From the NCBI GenBank assembly GCA_043228905.1, contig JBHGNT010000018.1:7688001-7752000 (forward strand): a DNA stretch of 64,000 nucleotides, read 5' to 3'. Under the pieces are notes generated by a model, which was not told the DNA's origin, did no database searches, and saw nothing but the letters and a program-made list of their open reading frames with translations. Position numbers and translations under genes: made by a program. This document shows positions 1 to 9,954 of this stretch, piece by piece; the first letter of the stretch is position 1, and every line of letters starts with the position of its first letter. Source of the stretch: Azolla caroliniana. Lineage: Eukaryota > Polypodiophyta.

Positions 1-752
1 TAGCTAATTACCTATCAATAGTAGTTAGTTAGCTATTTCGAATAACTAGTTAGTTATGATTATATTCTGATGTAGATAATTAGTTGTTGTGGTAGCTAAT
101 TAGTTGATAATAGCTAGTAAGCTATTGGCAATAGCTATTTAGCTATTTCTAGTAGTTAGATAGCTATTGTCATATTCTGATGCTAATTAGAAACGGTTGT
201 AGCTAATTAGCTCATAATAACTAGTTAGCTATTGCCAATAGCTAATTAGCTATTAAGAGTAGCTAATTACCAAATACCAATAGCTAATTAGCTATTAAGA
301 GTAGCTAATTACCAAATACCAATAGCTAATTAGCTATTAAGAGTAGTTAATTAATTATTACAAATAGCTAATTACCTATTACCAATAGCCAATTACCGAT
401 TACTAGTAGCTTGTTAGCTATTTCGAGTAGCTAGTTAGGTATGATCATATTCTGATGTAGCTAATTAGCTATTGTGGTAGCTAATTAGTTGATAATAGCT
501 ATGATCATATTCTTATGTAGCTAATTAGCTATTTTGGTAGCTAATTAGCTGATAATAACTACCTAGCTATTGGTAATAGCTATTTAGCTATTACCAGTAG
601 TTCGTTAGTTATGGTCATATTCTGATGCTAATTAGCAACGGTTGTAGCTAATTAGCTGATAATAGTTAGTTAGCTATTGTGAATAGCTAATTACCTATTA
701 CCAATAGCTAATTAGCTATTATTAGTAGGTAGTTAGCTATTATTAGTAGGAT
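1..752. repeat. AT-rich palindromic satellite
   Basis: A tandem array built from about 21-bp units around the perfect palindrome TAGCTAATTAGCTA and variants ending in ACCAATA or AAGAG. Units pair into 42-bp repeats near 262-345. A higher-order repeat is visible: the block beginning AGCTATTTCG at 31 recurs at 416 (offset 385), and the later copy carries an extra 64-bp duplication (439 against 503). No coding potential. The left edge lies outside the window. Confidence 0.9.
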
Positions 753-1238
753 GTCAACAACGAGTTGTCTGTTTCATTTGCCAGAGCTTTTGCATACGTG
801 TATTGCAAAACAACGAAGGAATCTCGTGACCCTGAAATGTACAAGGTACCTTGGGCAATTTATGGTGAGGCATCGGTAGAAAGATGTCGGAAGATGGGGA
901 GCTTGCAACAAAAAATGGCAAGATTTTGGAGTATGGTAGTTGATGATGCAATTGCCGACTCCCAGCAAACCTGCAAGTATACGCCACACCAACACACAAT
1001 CAAAGCCAATGTCGATGATACATGTGAGACATTGATTAGCTATATGCTAAAAAATGTCCGGCCGTAAGTGTACGCCACACCAACACACAATCAAACCCTT
1101 CTCTGTGTTGTCGGCCGTAAGTGTATGCTCTGGTGGATGGGGTTCCACTTGGGCGGTGGTTTCGCTGTCTAGTATTGCAGGGGACTCCGCTCGCCATTTC
1201 GTGTTGTTCATCGTAGTGGTAATTTCTGGTGACATGGC
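753..1238. other. Unassigned segment with direct repeats, possible LTR edge of W
   Basis: No recognisable gene. A plus-strand reading frame of 100 codons (765-1067) is open but matches nothing I know. A 25-bp direct repeat starting TACGCCACACC occurs at 980 and 1071, and GGCCGTAAGTGTA occurs twice nearby (about 1060 and 1112). The segment sits just past the third ORF of element W, where its polypurine tract and 3' LTR would be expected; a short purine run (AGAGAAGGG on minus, near 1100) fits this, but no second LTR is available to prove it. Confidence 0.3.
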
Positions 1239-3693
1239 CTAAGGCTCCTCTTGTTCGGCAGTATCCGGAATTGGTGTCGCGATGGATTCCTCATTCGTTC
1301 GCGTGCTGCCGGCTTGTGTGATCTGGTGAAACAGGTCCTCCTGACTTTCGCCAAAATCATCTCGTAGCTGCGCCAGTTCTTTGGAATGTTGGTCCGCTAG
1401 CGTGTGATAGTCCTGCGCTAGGTCCTCGCGTACTGCCGCAATTCTTTCCTCATTGAGTTTATAGAGGCCTCGACCGTCTTTCCTCCGATTCTCCCAATCC
1501 TCTCAATACGTATGCAATTCCGCCGCTTGTGTAGCCCACGCCATCCATCCTTTGTCTAGCGTCGCTTTTAATTGCGCCGTAAACCTCTCCCGATTCGTTT
1601 GCAGAAGAATGTGCACGGTGTCTGTTATGGCTTGGCAACGGTTGCGTGTTTCTTCTACAGATTTCTTGAGGTTTGCAATTTCTTGTTGATTAACTGCCGC
1701 CGCTTCCTCATACGTGCTCCTCATACCTGCCCAAAGCTGGGATTCCTTCACATGTAGTTCTTCCAGTTTTCCCATTTCATTGTTCAGGCGGATTTTGAGC
1801 TGATGCCTTCTCTCCTGTTCTCCCACCAGTTACTCGTCGAACCATGCTTTCTTTTTCTCTAATAAGTCTCGGAGTCCCGCAATAGCCGCTTTCGATTTTT
1901 TCACTTCCTCCTGTAATTGGGCATTTCCTTCTTTCGTTCGGGTATGTTGTGCTGTCTCCGCTGCGAGTTTCTATTCAAGGGTCTTCACCGCCTTTCGGCC
2001 ATTGGCCCGGATGTCCTTTTCTCTGTCCGAGGACTGGCGAAGTTCAGCGTGGACGTGGTCAATCTCTGATTCCCCGAGTTGTACAACCTGTTTTGCTTTT
2101 GAGGCAATGGTGGTCTGAGCCTCAATCTCTTCCCTCAGGGCTTCGACGACGTTGGTTCGTGGTGGAGCTGCCTGTTGCGCCGTAGTCGCGTTATTTTCCA
2201 ACTCCACGATGCGTTCATTGGCTATTTGCAGCTCGGCTTGGGTCAGTTTAACCTTTTTCCAGACATTTTTATTTTTCATCGTCATATGCCTAGCACCCAT
2301 ACTGAGCTTTGCTAGTTCCCTATGAACTTCGACAAGGGCCGCGTTTAATGGGGGTAGTTCCATCCCCATTCGGCATATACCGGCGTTCCTCTGTCTGCTG
2401 ACTCTAGCTAACTGGTCCTCATCATCGCTTTCTGTCGTTTGTGTTAATGCGCGCTCGATCATTTGGCGCTCTGCGTGCTCCTCGGCCATTCGTTGTGAGA
2501 CTTTTATCTGCTGCATTGCCAAGAATTCCATGAGTTCAAAAGAGGTTCCGAACTGTAATAGTGCGCCGAATTCACAGGCCATGGCCGGGATGTCTGGATA
2601 AGCCAGGACCTCGCTTTCCGGTTTTCCCTTGTTGTGATTGGTCCGTAATGATCGGCTGTGGTTCCCAGATTACTTCGAAGGTGGTGTTGGGCTCCGTAGC
2701 TGCGGAGCTGTCGCCTACGGTCGTTGTCTCCGCAGCCGCGAGTGGGTCTTTAACTAACCCTCGCCCATCTTTCCTGTCCAACCTCCGCCTTTTCGGCCTC
2801 GGGCTTTCCTGTCGTGGTTCGGTGTTTGGCTCCGGTGCCGCTTCCTCGGTGCGCACCGCTTGTTCTACCTGCGTTGTTCGCGTGTTCGGTTGGGCGGGTT
2901 GGGGTTCATCGTCCCACTCTATGGTGGCTAACTCCGCTAACCTTCGCTTCGCGGATTGAGGTGGCGGCATGGGCTTGTTGGGCTGTGGTGCCGGCTGGCC
3001 TTGGGGTGGGAATAGTACCGTCAGATATTGTTGTATGATAGGCCTGAGCTTTTTTCCTCCTTGATATGCGTGTAGGCCTTCCCTTAACTTCGGCGTTGTG
3101 ATGACCCCCCAATCGACCGTACGCCCTTCAAAGGTATAAATGATGATACCTGACTTCTGCTTGGGCATCCCATATGCGTTTACATGTACGCATCCGACCT
3201 CTAATAGGAATTTGGCGATTTCGCGGAAAAAGGGATCCGGGATCTCCTTCATTCTAAGTGCCTTGGCGAATGACGAATATGGACCGAAATACCTCTGCAG
3301 AGACTCTGCAGGAGGGATTTTGGAATGCCTTTCACCTAGTGATGACAAGTCCAACTTTTTCCAGATGGATGAGTTGGTGACCATGTCGATGTTGAGATTT
3401 CTGGCGATGTCTAGTGCATCAGGGTATGGAGGTGCCTCCGCGACCCTGATGTACCCATCCAAGCATTTCTCCACGAGCCATCGACGCAAGGCGGTAGAGA
3501 TGAATATCGGCATAGTCAGAATAGGCTCGTGGCTAGGGGGTGAATACTGCTGGTGTCGGTGGGCTTGAGCTCTGTGATAGGATGGAGAAGAAGGTGAGGA
3601 AGGGGAGCGATGAGACCGCTGAGAGTTAGGAGGTTGATTTCTGTATTGTGCAAAAAACCTTCTCTTTCCTTCTTTTTGTGGCCTAGGGTTCAT
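1239..3693 (-). pseudogene. Third ORF of gypsy element W: novel N-terminal domain plus coiled coil
   Basis: A long open region read downstream of the integrase of W, about 820 codons if taken as one gene. Residues 60-230 form a compact globular stretch (MPIFISTALRRWLVEKCLDG onward) that I do not recognise. It is followed by a Pro/Gln-rich and basic linker (RPKRRRLDRK, a possible nuclear signal) and then, after a frame change near 2580, by about 400 residues rich in E, Q, K and L with heptad spacing, i.e. coiled coil. Three in-frame stops break the coiled coil (TAG at 1971-1973, TAA at 1830-1832, TGA at 1503-1505) before a terminal TAG. There is no zinc knuckle, so it is unlikely to be an ordinary Gag. 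Position after integrase matches the extra or env-like ORFs of Tat/Athila elements; no signal peptide or membrane segment is visible. Start chosen at the first ATG after the purine tract; MPIF, about 60 codons in, is an alternative. Confidence 0.55.
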
Positions 3694-3774
3694 TGGTCAG
3701 TGAGCCATCGTGGTGCCGTGTGTTCTTGATCTAGAAGTGTGTGCATGCCTTAAGTCCTTTTAACAGTGTCGTTA

Positions 3775-3823
3775 TCTTCTCTTCTTTTCTTTTTTTTTTC
3801 TTTTTTTTCTTTTTTTTTTCTTC
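3775..3823 (-). repeat. Homopurine tract between integrase and third ORF of W
   Basis: An uninterrupted 49-base pyrimidine run on plus, thus A/G only on the coding strand, lying between the end of integrase and the start of the third ORF. It may be a simple repeat, or it may act as an internal polypurine tract or a leader for a subgenomic RNA; only the base composition is observed. Confidence 0.6.
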
Positions 3824-3878
3824 GCAACGGTTACATACAAGCCTATTTTTACACTATAATACAAGTGGGGCCGTCTAC

Positions 3879-5345
3879 TTACTCTGCGGATTCTCCGGCT
3901 TTGTCTTGCCCCGCGGGGAACGGGTTAAGTGGCGTAGGTCCTAGATAAGGTTTAAGGCGAAACCCATTTACTTTTTGTCGTAACACTTCCTCGACCAACG
4001 TGCCTAGTTGAAACGTGCCTTGTTCCGCTCCTACTATCCAGTACGGGCCTGTCCAGTGGAATCGTAATTTTCCTGGCATGTGCCGCATGCGGGTTTGGAA
4101 AACCAGTACCACTCTACCGACCGCAAAATCCTTTTCCCATGCGTTCCGATGTCGATCTACAAATGCTTTACGTCGTCGTTGTTCCTGCTCCAACACAGCC
4201 ATGTTGTGTACGTGTTTTTCATTGAGTTCGAGTAGTTGGTGCAGTTGTACTTCCTCCGACTTGGCTTCAAATAGTCGGTCCCATACTGGAATCTGTAAAC
4301 TGGGTATCTGAAACTCAACCGACATAACGACCTCTAGCCCAAACGCTAGTCAAAACGGTGTTGACTGTATGCTGGTTTTGTAGTTGGTCCTGTACGCCCA
4401 TAACGCACTATGTAATTTGGTATCCCAGTCCATTCTATTTTCATTGATGGTTTTCTTTAATATGGTCTGTAATGTCTTGTTGGTGGATTCCGCCAACCCA
4501 TTCGCCTGTGGGTAATATGGCGTACTCTTCTTGTGGACCAAGGCGTAATGATGTGTTAGTTCACGCACCACCGTATTGAGAAAGTGGCTCCCCTGATCGT
4601 TGATAAGCTCTATCGAACAACCGAACCGACACCCGATGTGTTCGTAAAGGAATCTCGTCATGACAGCCGCCGTATTCTCCCGTAGTGCCTTTGCTTCTAC
4701 CCACTTGGTGCAATAATCCGTGGCCACCAATATGTATTTATTGCCCGTACGGGCCGTCGCTGGTGTGAAGGGGCCTACAAAATCCAATCCCTACTTTTGG
4801 AAGGGATCTAACGGCAATACGGGCTGGTGTGGCATTCTTGCGCCCTCCGTGGGTTGGCCCATCCGCTGACACAAATCACACTTTTTGCATTAATCATACG
4901 CATCCTTCTGTGTAGTTGGCCACCATAGGCCTGCTTGCCATATTTTCCGGGCCGTAACATCGCCCGCGTAATGTCTGCCTGCCGTGCCGCAGTGAGCCTC
5001 CTGTAAGACCGCTTCTTTCTCATCCTGATGTACACCACATTGCCAAATGCCATCACTGCCTTTGTGATATAAGATCCCTTCTACCAGGTAGAAGTTACGG
5101 CCCCGGACGGCTGATCGTTTCTTCTCGTCCGTGCGTAATTGCAGTGGGGGCAGCCCCGTAGTCAAAAAGTAGGTCATTTCCATGAACCACCGGTCCGGAA
5201 AGGTCTTTTTCGTTTGTTCTGTTAGTGCTGCATCTGGAAAGTTGTCATCATCCCTCTGCGCCATTTCTCCATTATCGAGTCTGCTCAGAAAATCTGCCAC
5301 TGCATTGTCGAGGACCACAGGGGTCTTGAACTGAGGAATCAGGGA
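3879..5345 (-). pseudogene. Ty3/gypsy element W: RNase H end and integrase (Tat/Athila-like)
   Basis: Decayed pol 3' half. In order: the end of RNase H (NAVADFLSRLDN), the HHCC zinc-binding domain (EAH, GRHYAGDV, then CKKCDLCQ), the DDE core (MDFVGPF; INDQGSHF; ANGLAEST carries the catalytic Glu) and a C-terminal domain with GKLRFHWTGPYWIV and VNGFRLKPY. The last two motifs resemble the Tat/Athila branch of plant gypsy elements. All parts stay in one frame and are cut by three stops (TAA near 4890, TAG near 4796, TGA near 4347), each compatible with a C-to-T or G-to-A change. RT, protease and gag are missing: the region abuts the LTR of element X, which probably inserted here. Confidence 0.85.
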
Positions 5346-5512
5346 AACAAGAAGGGAGGCGTTTGAGAATCGTGTAGGTCTTGAGACCACGGGAAAACAG
5401 GTAAGGCTAGCAATCAAGAGAGTGTAAAGAGTCACACGTAGACGCAAACATGGGCAACACACTGAGAGCAATGTTTGTTAGATAAAGAAGGTTCCTATTA
5501 AACACCTCAACT

Positions 5513-5672
5513 GCACAGTGCGGTGGGTGGCTACAGCCGGATCAGAGCCGGTGATGGAGCGTAGAGCTCGGTAAACAACACAGGTGCACAATGCAGTGGC
5601 TGATTACAACCGGATCAGAGCCGGTGATGGAGCGTAGAGCTCGGTAAACAACACAGGTGCACAGTGCGGTGG
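5513..5672. repeat. 73-bp tandem repeat, about 2.2 copies
   Basis: Units start at 5513, 5586 and 5659 (third partial) with GCACAGTGCGGTGG or close variants. The first two are nearly identical apart from a short central block. It lies within the presumed LTR of X. Confidence 0.85.
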
Positions 5673-5828
5673 GTTGGCACGCTAAAGATCGATCCCCCTA
5701 GCCGGGAGCACTCGGGCATCCCACGCGTGCAGGGGAAGCACCTTCCAATGATCGGTCCTCCCCCTTTTCTCTGTATCTCCACTCCTCTCTTCTCAATGGC
5801 ATCCCCCAAGACAGTCGAAGGTCGCCCC

Positions 5829-5842
5829 CTTTATATCAAAAG
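5829..5842 (-). promoter_or_regulatory. TATA-like box in LTR of X
   Basis: On minus the sequence reads TTTTGATATAAAGG, about 240 bp inside the LTR from its U3 end, a normal place for an LTR promoter. Motif only. Confidence 0.4.
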
Positions 5843-6082
5843 GAGTGACCGTTACAAGCATTCATGACCTGTCGCTTTCCCTTCCTAGATTCTCTCCCCT
5901 CGTAACTCTCCCTAAATATGCCATATCTATTTCTTCTTTAATGCCCTAACTACCTAGTACCCCTCTGTATACTCATGCCTAGTACTTTCCCTAGTTAATT
6001 CTCTCGAGGCATGCACTTGCGTAAACCGGCGTTCTTGCGCGTTTCACCTTGTTTCTACCTACGGCTCGGAATCTTCACGACA

Positions 6083-6105
6083 TCCACCCCCACCAAACCG
6101 CACAT
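6083..6105 (-). other. Polypurine tract of X
   Basis: On minus: TTTGGTGGGGGTGGA directly before the LTR start TGTCGTG. Same position and near-identical sequence as in element A, supporting the LTR boundary and kinship. Confidence 0.7.
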
Positions 6106-6131
6106 CCTAGTGGAGGATTCCGGGCCATTGG

Positions 6132-7528
6132 TTACTCGTCCTCCTTTCCTGAGCTGGCGCTTTCGGCTCCCAGGACCGGTTCCTCCTCGTTCCGTCTCTT
6201 GAAGGCTTTTATCCGCTTCCCGGCCACCGGAGTCGTTATTCGCGTGCCGTCGAGCTCCGCGAGATGATACGTGGCGCTATTTTCTATGTACGGTCCGAAC
6301 CAACGATTTGCAAACTTGCGTGTAGACCTATGCTGGTTGTCGAGGCTGCTGTTGTAGACTAACACCCAATCACCTTCCTCGATCTTCCTTGGCCGGAGTC
6401 GGTGCGTTCGGTCGAATTGGTCTTTGTTTCGGATCCGCTCTTCTTTCACCTTTGTCGTGGCTCGTCCCACGTCTTCCGGTCTTCGCTTGAGTTGCCGGAT
6501 TCGTGCCACTAGCAGCTCCTCTTTGCTCCTTTCGTTAGACCAATCAATTGCCGTCCACAAGGCGATCGTTCTCTCAACTGGCATGATGGGTTTTTGTCCG
6601 TACATTAGTTCCGCCGGCATGTACCCTGTCACCGAACTGTGGGTGGTCCTGTCCGCCCACAACGCGTATGGGAGCAACCTCGGCTAGTTTCCGACTCGAC
6701 CTTCACACGTGCATACAATGGCCTTTACGATCGGACTGTGGCCACATTCAAGCTTTCCATTTGCCTCCGGGTTGTATGACGTTGTGAGGGACAGTTTTAC
6801 GCCTAACCGATCGAACAGTTCCTCGGCCTCTTCCGCGTCTAGCTCTCCTTGGTCAGCCATGATTTTCCCCACGCACCTGTATCGGCATATGACATCCTCG
6901 ATCAGAAACTTACATATTGTCGTAGTGGTCTTGTTCGTTAGTGCTCGTCCCTCTACCTGGTTGGTTAGGTCCTCTCTAGCCAGCACTCGGTATCGTTTCT
7001 GCCCTTCGCCCATCGGCATCGTAACTAAGTCAACCATCCACTTGAAGTGCACGGTAGTTCGTCACGGTGCCGAACCACCGAGTGCATCTGGCAGCTTTCG
7101 CATGTAGACACGAAGTCGTGCACGCTCTTGTACATGCCCGACCACCAGTATTTTTCCTTTAACTTCTCGAATGTAGCCCATGTACCCCGGTGTCCAGACC
7201 AAGGGCTCTCGTGGAACTCCGACATCAACTTCGGTTGGTCATCCGTCCGTGCTATTACCCGGAGCGGCGCGTCGTTTTGCATTTTTGGGACCTTCCAGAT
7301 TTTCCCATTCCGTAGGAAATATCTGTACGCGCTCTTCCGGAGCTGTCCGGCCTCCTTCCTAGTCATTGAGACGTTCGCCATCATTGTCTTCAGAAACTTC
7401 TCGATTAGAAGCCATTCTCCGTCGTAGCCATCTTCATCGAATTCATTCACTGGCGGAGTGCTTCGTCTTTTTAAATTCATCCTCGCCGACTTCTTCGTTC
7501 TCCAATACCATGCCGTCCTCGTCCTCAA
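6132..7528 (-). pseudogene. Element X integrase (broken)
   Basis: Minus-strand integrase of a Ty3/gypsy element. Zinc-binding half: FHES, GHRGTW, then CESCQMH. Catalytic core: MVDLVTMP, MADQGELD and NGKLECGHS supply the D, D and E; the second D sits in DQGE rather than the usual DNG/DRG. C-terminal part: RLRPRKIEEGDWVLVY, RWFGPY and AGKRIKAFKRR. There is a frame change near 7040 and a TAG before PRLLPYALWADR. Close relative of the integrase of D and of the C-terminal remnant in A. The polypurine tract and LTR follow at once, so no extra ORF exists here, unlike W. Confidence 0.85.
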
Positions 7529-8312
7529 ATCTTGCTCTAGAAAGCATGTCGGCCATGGCGTTGTCTTTACCCAAGATGTGCCGTATCTCCGTGTTCAGGG
7601 ACTTGATGTACGCAATCCACCTGAGCATGGCCAGGTCGGGGGTCGCGCATCCGGAGAGCATACCGAGAATCAGCAAGCACTCCGTTTTGATAATTTCTTC
7701 TGTCCCGATTAGGTAATCTTTGTCGACCTTAACCGCCGGAACGATACCCCACAGCTCGCGCTTGACTTGGGCGTACCCTCGGTGTCACTCACTCAGCACC
7801 TTCGCACCGAACCGGATAGGGAAGCGGGTGCCGTCTACGTCCTCTTGATTTACACCCCACCCGATCCTAGTCGGGCTGGTGTCCACAGTGATGTAGACCG
7901 GAGTTCCCGATGCATATTCCGCTTTGCATAAAGCCGGTGCCGCGGCAAGCGTTCGTTTTAGTTTCAGGACCACCTCCGTATGTTCCTTTGTCCATTTGAA
8001 TTTCCTATTCTTCTTCAGCAGGCCGTAGAGTGGTTCAGCGACGCGCGTGTAATGAGGGATCCATATGTGGTAGAAGGCGCATGCTCCCAGGAACCGCCGG
8101 ACCTCCGTGATGGACCCGCACACCTCCTTCATTGCCGAGATGGCCTCTACCTTGGTTGGTGATGGCTTTCGGTCGTACGGCCCACATAGGTGGCCAACCA
8201 CTAATATCTCCGGTTGTCCGAAAGCCGACTTTTCGCCCAAGAAGGTAAGCCGCGCGCCCTCGAGGCTTTGTAGTATCTTCTCACAGTCGAAGGTGTGGTC
8301 TGCGACAAACCT
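7443..8312 (-). pseudogene. Element X RNase H region (broken)
   Basis: Follows RT. The connection EVRRFLGACAFYHIWIPHY and the RNase H-like motifs (YITVDTSPTRIGWGVNQ with the first Asp; RFGAKVLSE; AYIKSLNTEIRHILGKDN; MADMLSRARF at the end) match gypsy RNase H. At least two stops or frame breaks lie between 7676 and 7785. The frame is shared before and after the breaks, so these are point lesions. Confidence 0.8.
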
Positions 8313-9334
8313 TCAGCACCCGTCCGCACCGATCGACTCATCCTTGGTGTCCTTCGGACACCCCTTGATAGGGATGTCCTTTAGGAAAGGCATGGTAATG
8401 TCCGGAATGTAGTCCCTCAGAACTCTATTCATAGCATTCACCATGTGTGCAACCGAGTTGGTTCCTCCTTCTAGTAAGGTGCACATCCGAACTAGACCGA
8501 GAGGGGTTCGCATCGTCGTGATGTCCCTGCTTTCCACAGCCAGTTGGAATTGGTCGTACCCTAAGTAAAGGTCTCTGATCGAGTATATGGACCTTCCAGC
8601 GAAGGCTTCCGCGAACTCATCGATCGACGGTCCGACTCCCGTATTGCGGATGGTCACTTTGTTGACCGATTGTAAGTCCTGGGTGAACCGCAGTGTACCG
8701 TTCTTCTTCAGTTAGAATAGGGGGCACTCGGCGGTTCGAGGATGCCCAACTCTACTTTCTGTTTAAGGAGCTCCATCAGCAACAACATGTGAGCCCTCGG
8801 TACTTGGATTGGCTTGAGGCTCCATGGCACGTGCGGTACCGTAAAGATTACCATTGGCTCAACGATGGTCAGGTCGACGCACCCGATCTCTCCTAGTGAG
8901 AATGCAAAGGCCTTTCCGTACCTTTCGAGCATCCTTCTGAACCGATCCTCTTCCGCCGGCAGTAGGAAACCACCCCCTCCAATCTTCAGCTCTCGTAGCA
9001 TTTTGTTGGTGAAACGGTGCCCTATGCCGGCCGGATCCCGCAAGCTGGGGTCTGTAGTGACCCCCTTTATTCGTTCCCAGCTACCCTCCGGCAAGGGAGC
9101 CGCGACGGGCTTCACCTTCTTGTCCACAGTCTTGTATTTTGTGTCTACTCGGGCGATCCGATGCGCCCGGGTTCCTCTTTCGAAGTCTGCAATGACTTCA
9201 TACATGTCAATAGAGTTGACCGGTATGACTCGGTCTTCGCTTAGACCTCCTTCGACTACCTTCCCGATTTCACCCAGGGTGTCATCGAACGAGACCGCCT
9301 CCACGGCTTCCCCAATTCCTTCGTTGCGGCTCAA
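8313..9334 (-). pseudogene. Element X reverse transcriptase (catalytic motif altered)
   Basis: RT of the DHGS-type gypsy family. The upstream part (VDTKYKTVDKKVKPVAAPLP; EEDRFRRMLERYGKAFAF; FTVPHVPWSLKPIQVPR) leads into the palm: VTIRNTGVG, YSIRDLYLGYDQFQLA (first catalytic Asp), LVRMCTL-EGGTNSVAHM and the motif where YxDD is expected. Here that motif reads MPFLKDIPIKG, against MPFLDDIPMKG in element D, so one catalytic Asp is replaced by Lys and the enzyme should be dead. A small deletion with frame change also lies near 8705 (after APYSN). Confidence 0.85.
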
Positions 9335-9598
9335 GTCTCCACACGCCTTTAAGCGTATCTCGGCCTATTTTCTTTCTCGGCCATTGATGCTGACTATGGT
9401 ACATCCTCCATTGTTAGAGAACAAAACTTTTGCTACCTATTTTACAGGTGTGGGGAGCTTTCCGGTTATCTGGACTATCGCGGCCCCACGCCTTGATAGC
9501 CCTTTTTAAAAATCCGGCTTGTTATCATTTCCGAGGGTGTCCCGATTTCGTTCATGGTTCTTCCGAACGGTCAAAAATTGAACGGAGTGACGGCCATC

Positions 9599-9907
9599 CT
9601 AACTTTTTACCCTCGCGTAGGCTGAACCATTGTCCAACACTTTCGTTTCCATTCTAGCCGCCGTGATGTAGGGCTCCCCAAGGATAACCGAGTGAGAGGA
9701 CGTCTCTTGCACGAAAAAGTGTTGGTTTATGTCGGCATCGCCGACGCTCACCCTGACGTTCGGGCAAACCCCGTGTAGCTCTTCCGTGGCTCTTGTAGCC
9801 GCGCGTATCTTCCACCCATGTTTGGTATTGATCGGCCAATTCCCCTTTTTGTAGAAGTCCATGGACATCAGGTTAATTTCTGACCCGTGGTCGATTAACG
9901 CCACCAC
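9599..9907 (-). pseudogene. Element X aspartic protease, DHGS type
   Basis: Retropepsin-like domain: ALIDHGSEINLMS carries the active-site triad as D-H-G-S instead of D-[ST]-G, followed by the conserved block WPINTKHGWKIRAATRATEE, a second strand region DADINQHFFVQE and SVILGEPYI. The same DHGS motif is present in A and D, so it is a family trait, not a local mutation. The N-terminal flank (KPH, then a TAG near 9958) links to gag. Confidence 0.8.
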
Positions 9908-9954
9908 CGGTTCCTTGACATTCCCGATACGAACCGGGGTTTCTGTAGTAGCTC

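Larger units (their letters stand above)
5332..6082 (-). mobile_element. 3' LTR of gypsy element X
   Basis: The right end is well placed: it ends TTCACGACA, and the next bases on minus are a polypurine tract, exactly as in the related elements A and D. Read on minus it starts TGTCGTGAAGATTC, like the LTR of A. The left end is an estimate, set where coding sequence of W stops (a TG at 5332). It holds a TATA-like box and a 73-bp tandem repeat. No second LTR of X is in the window, because its 5' part is lost beyond copia-1. Confidence 0.55.

Noticed and set aside
1-752. CRISPR-like array
   Set aside because: Repeats are contiguous and AT-rich with no unique spacers, and the sequence is eukaryotic.
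3140-3568. Plus-strand frame of 142 codons with hydrophobic stretches
   Set aside because: Shadow of the third ORF of W on the opposite strand; no recognisable domain.
2572-3693. Gag of a separate element
   Set aside because: No zinc knuckle, no protease or pol follows on its 3' side, and it directly follows W integrase on the same strand. Kept as an alternative only.
8814-9509. Plus-strand frame of 231 codons
   Set aside because: Antisense to the X RT lead-in, Ser/Pro-rich, with no domain.
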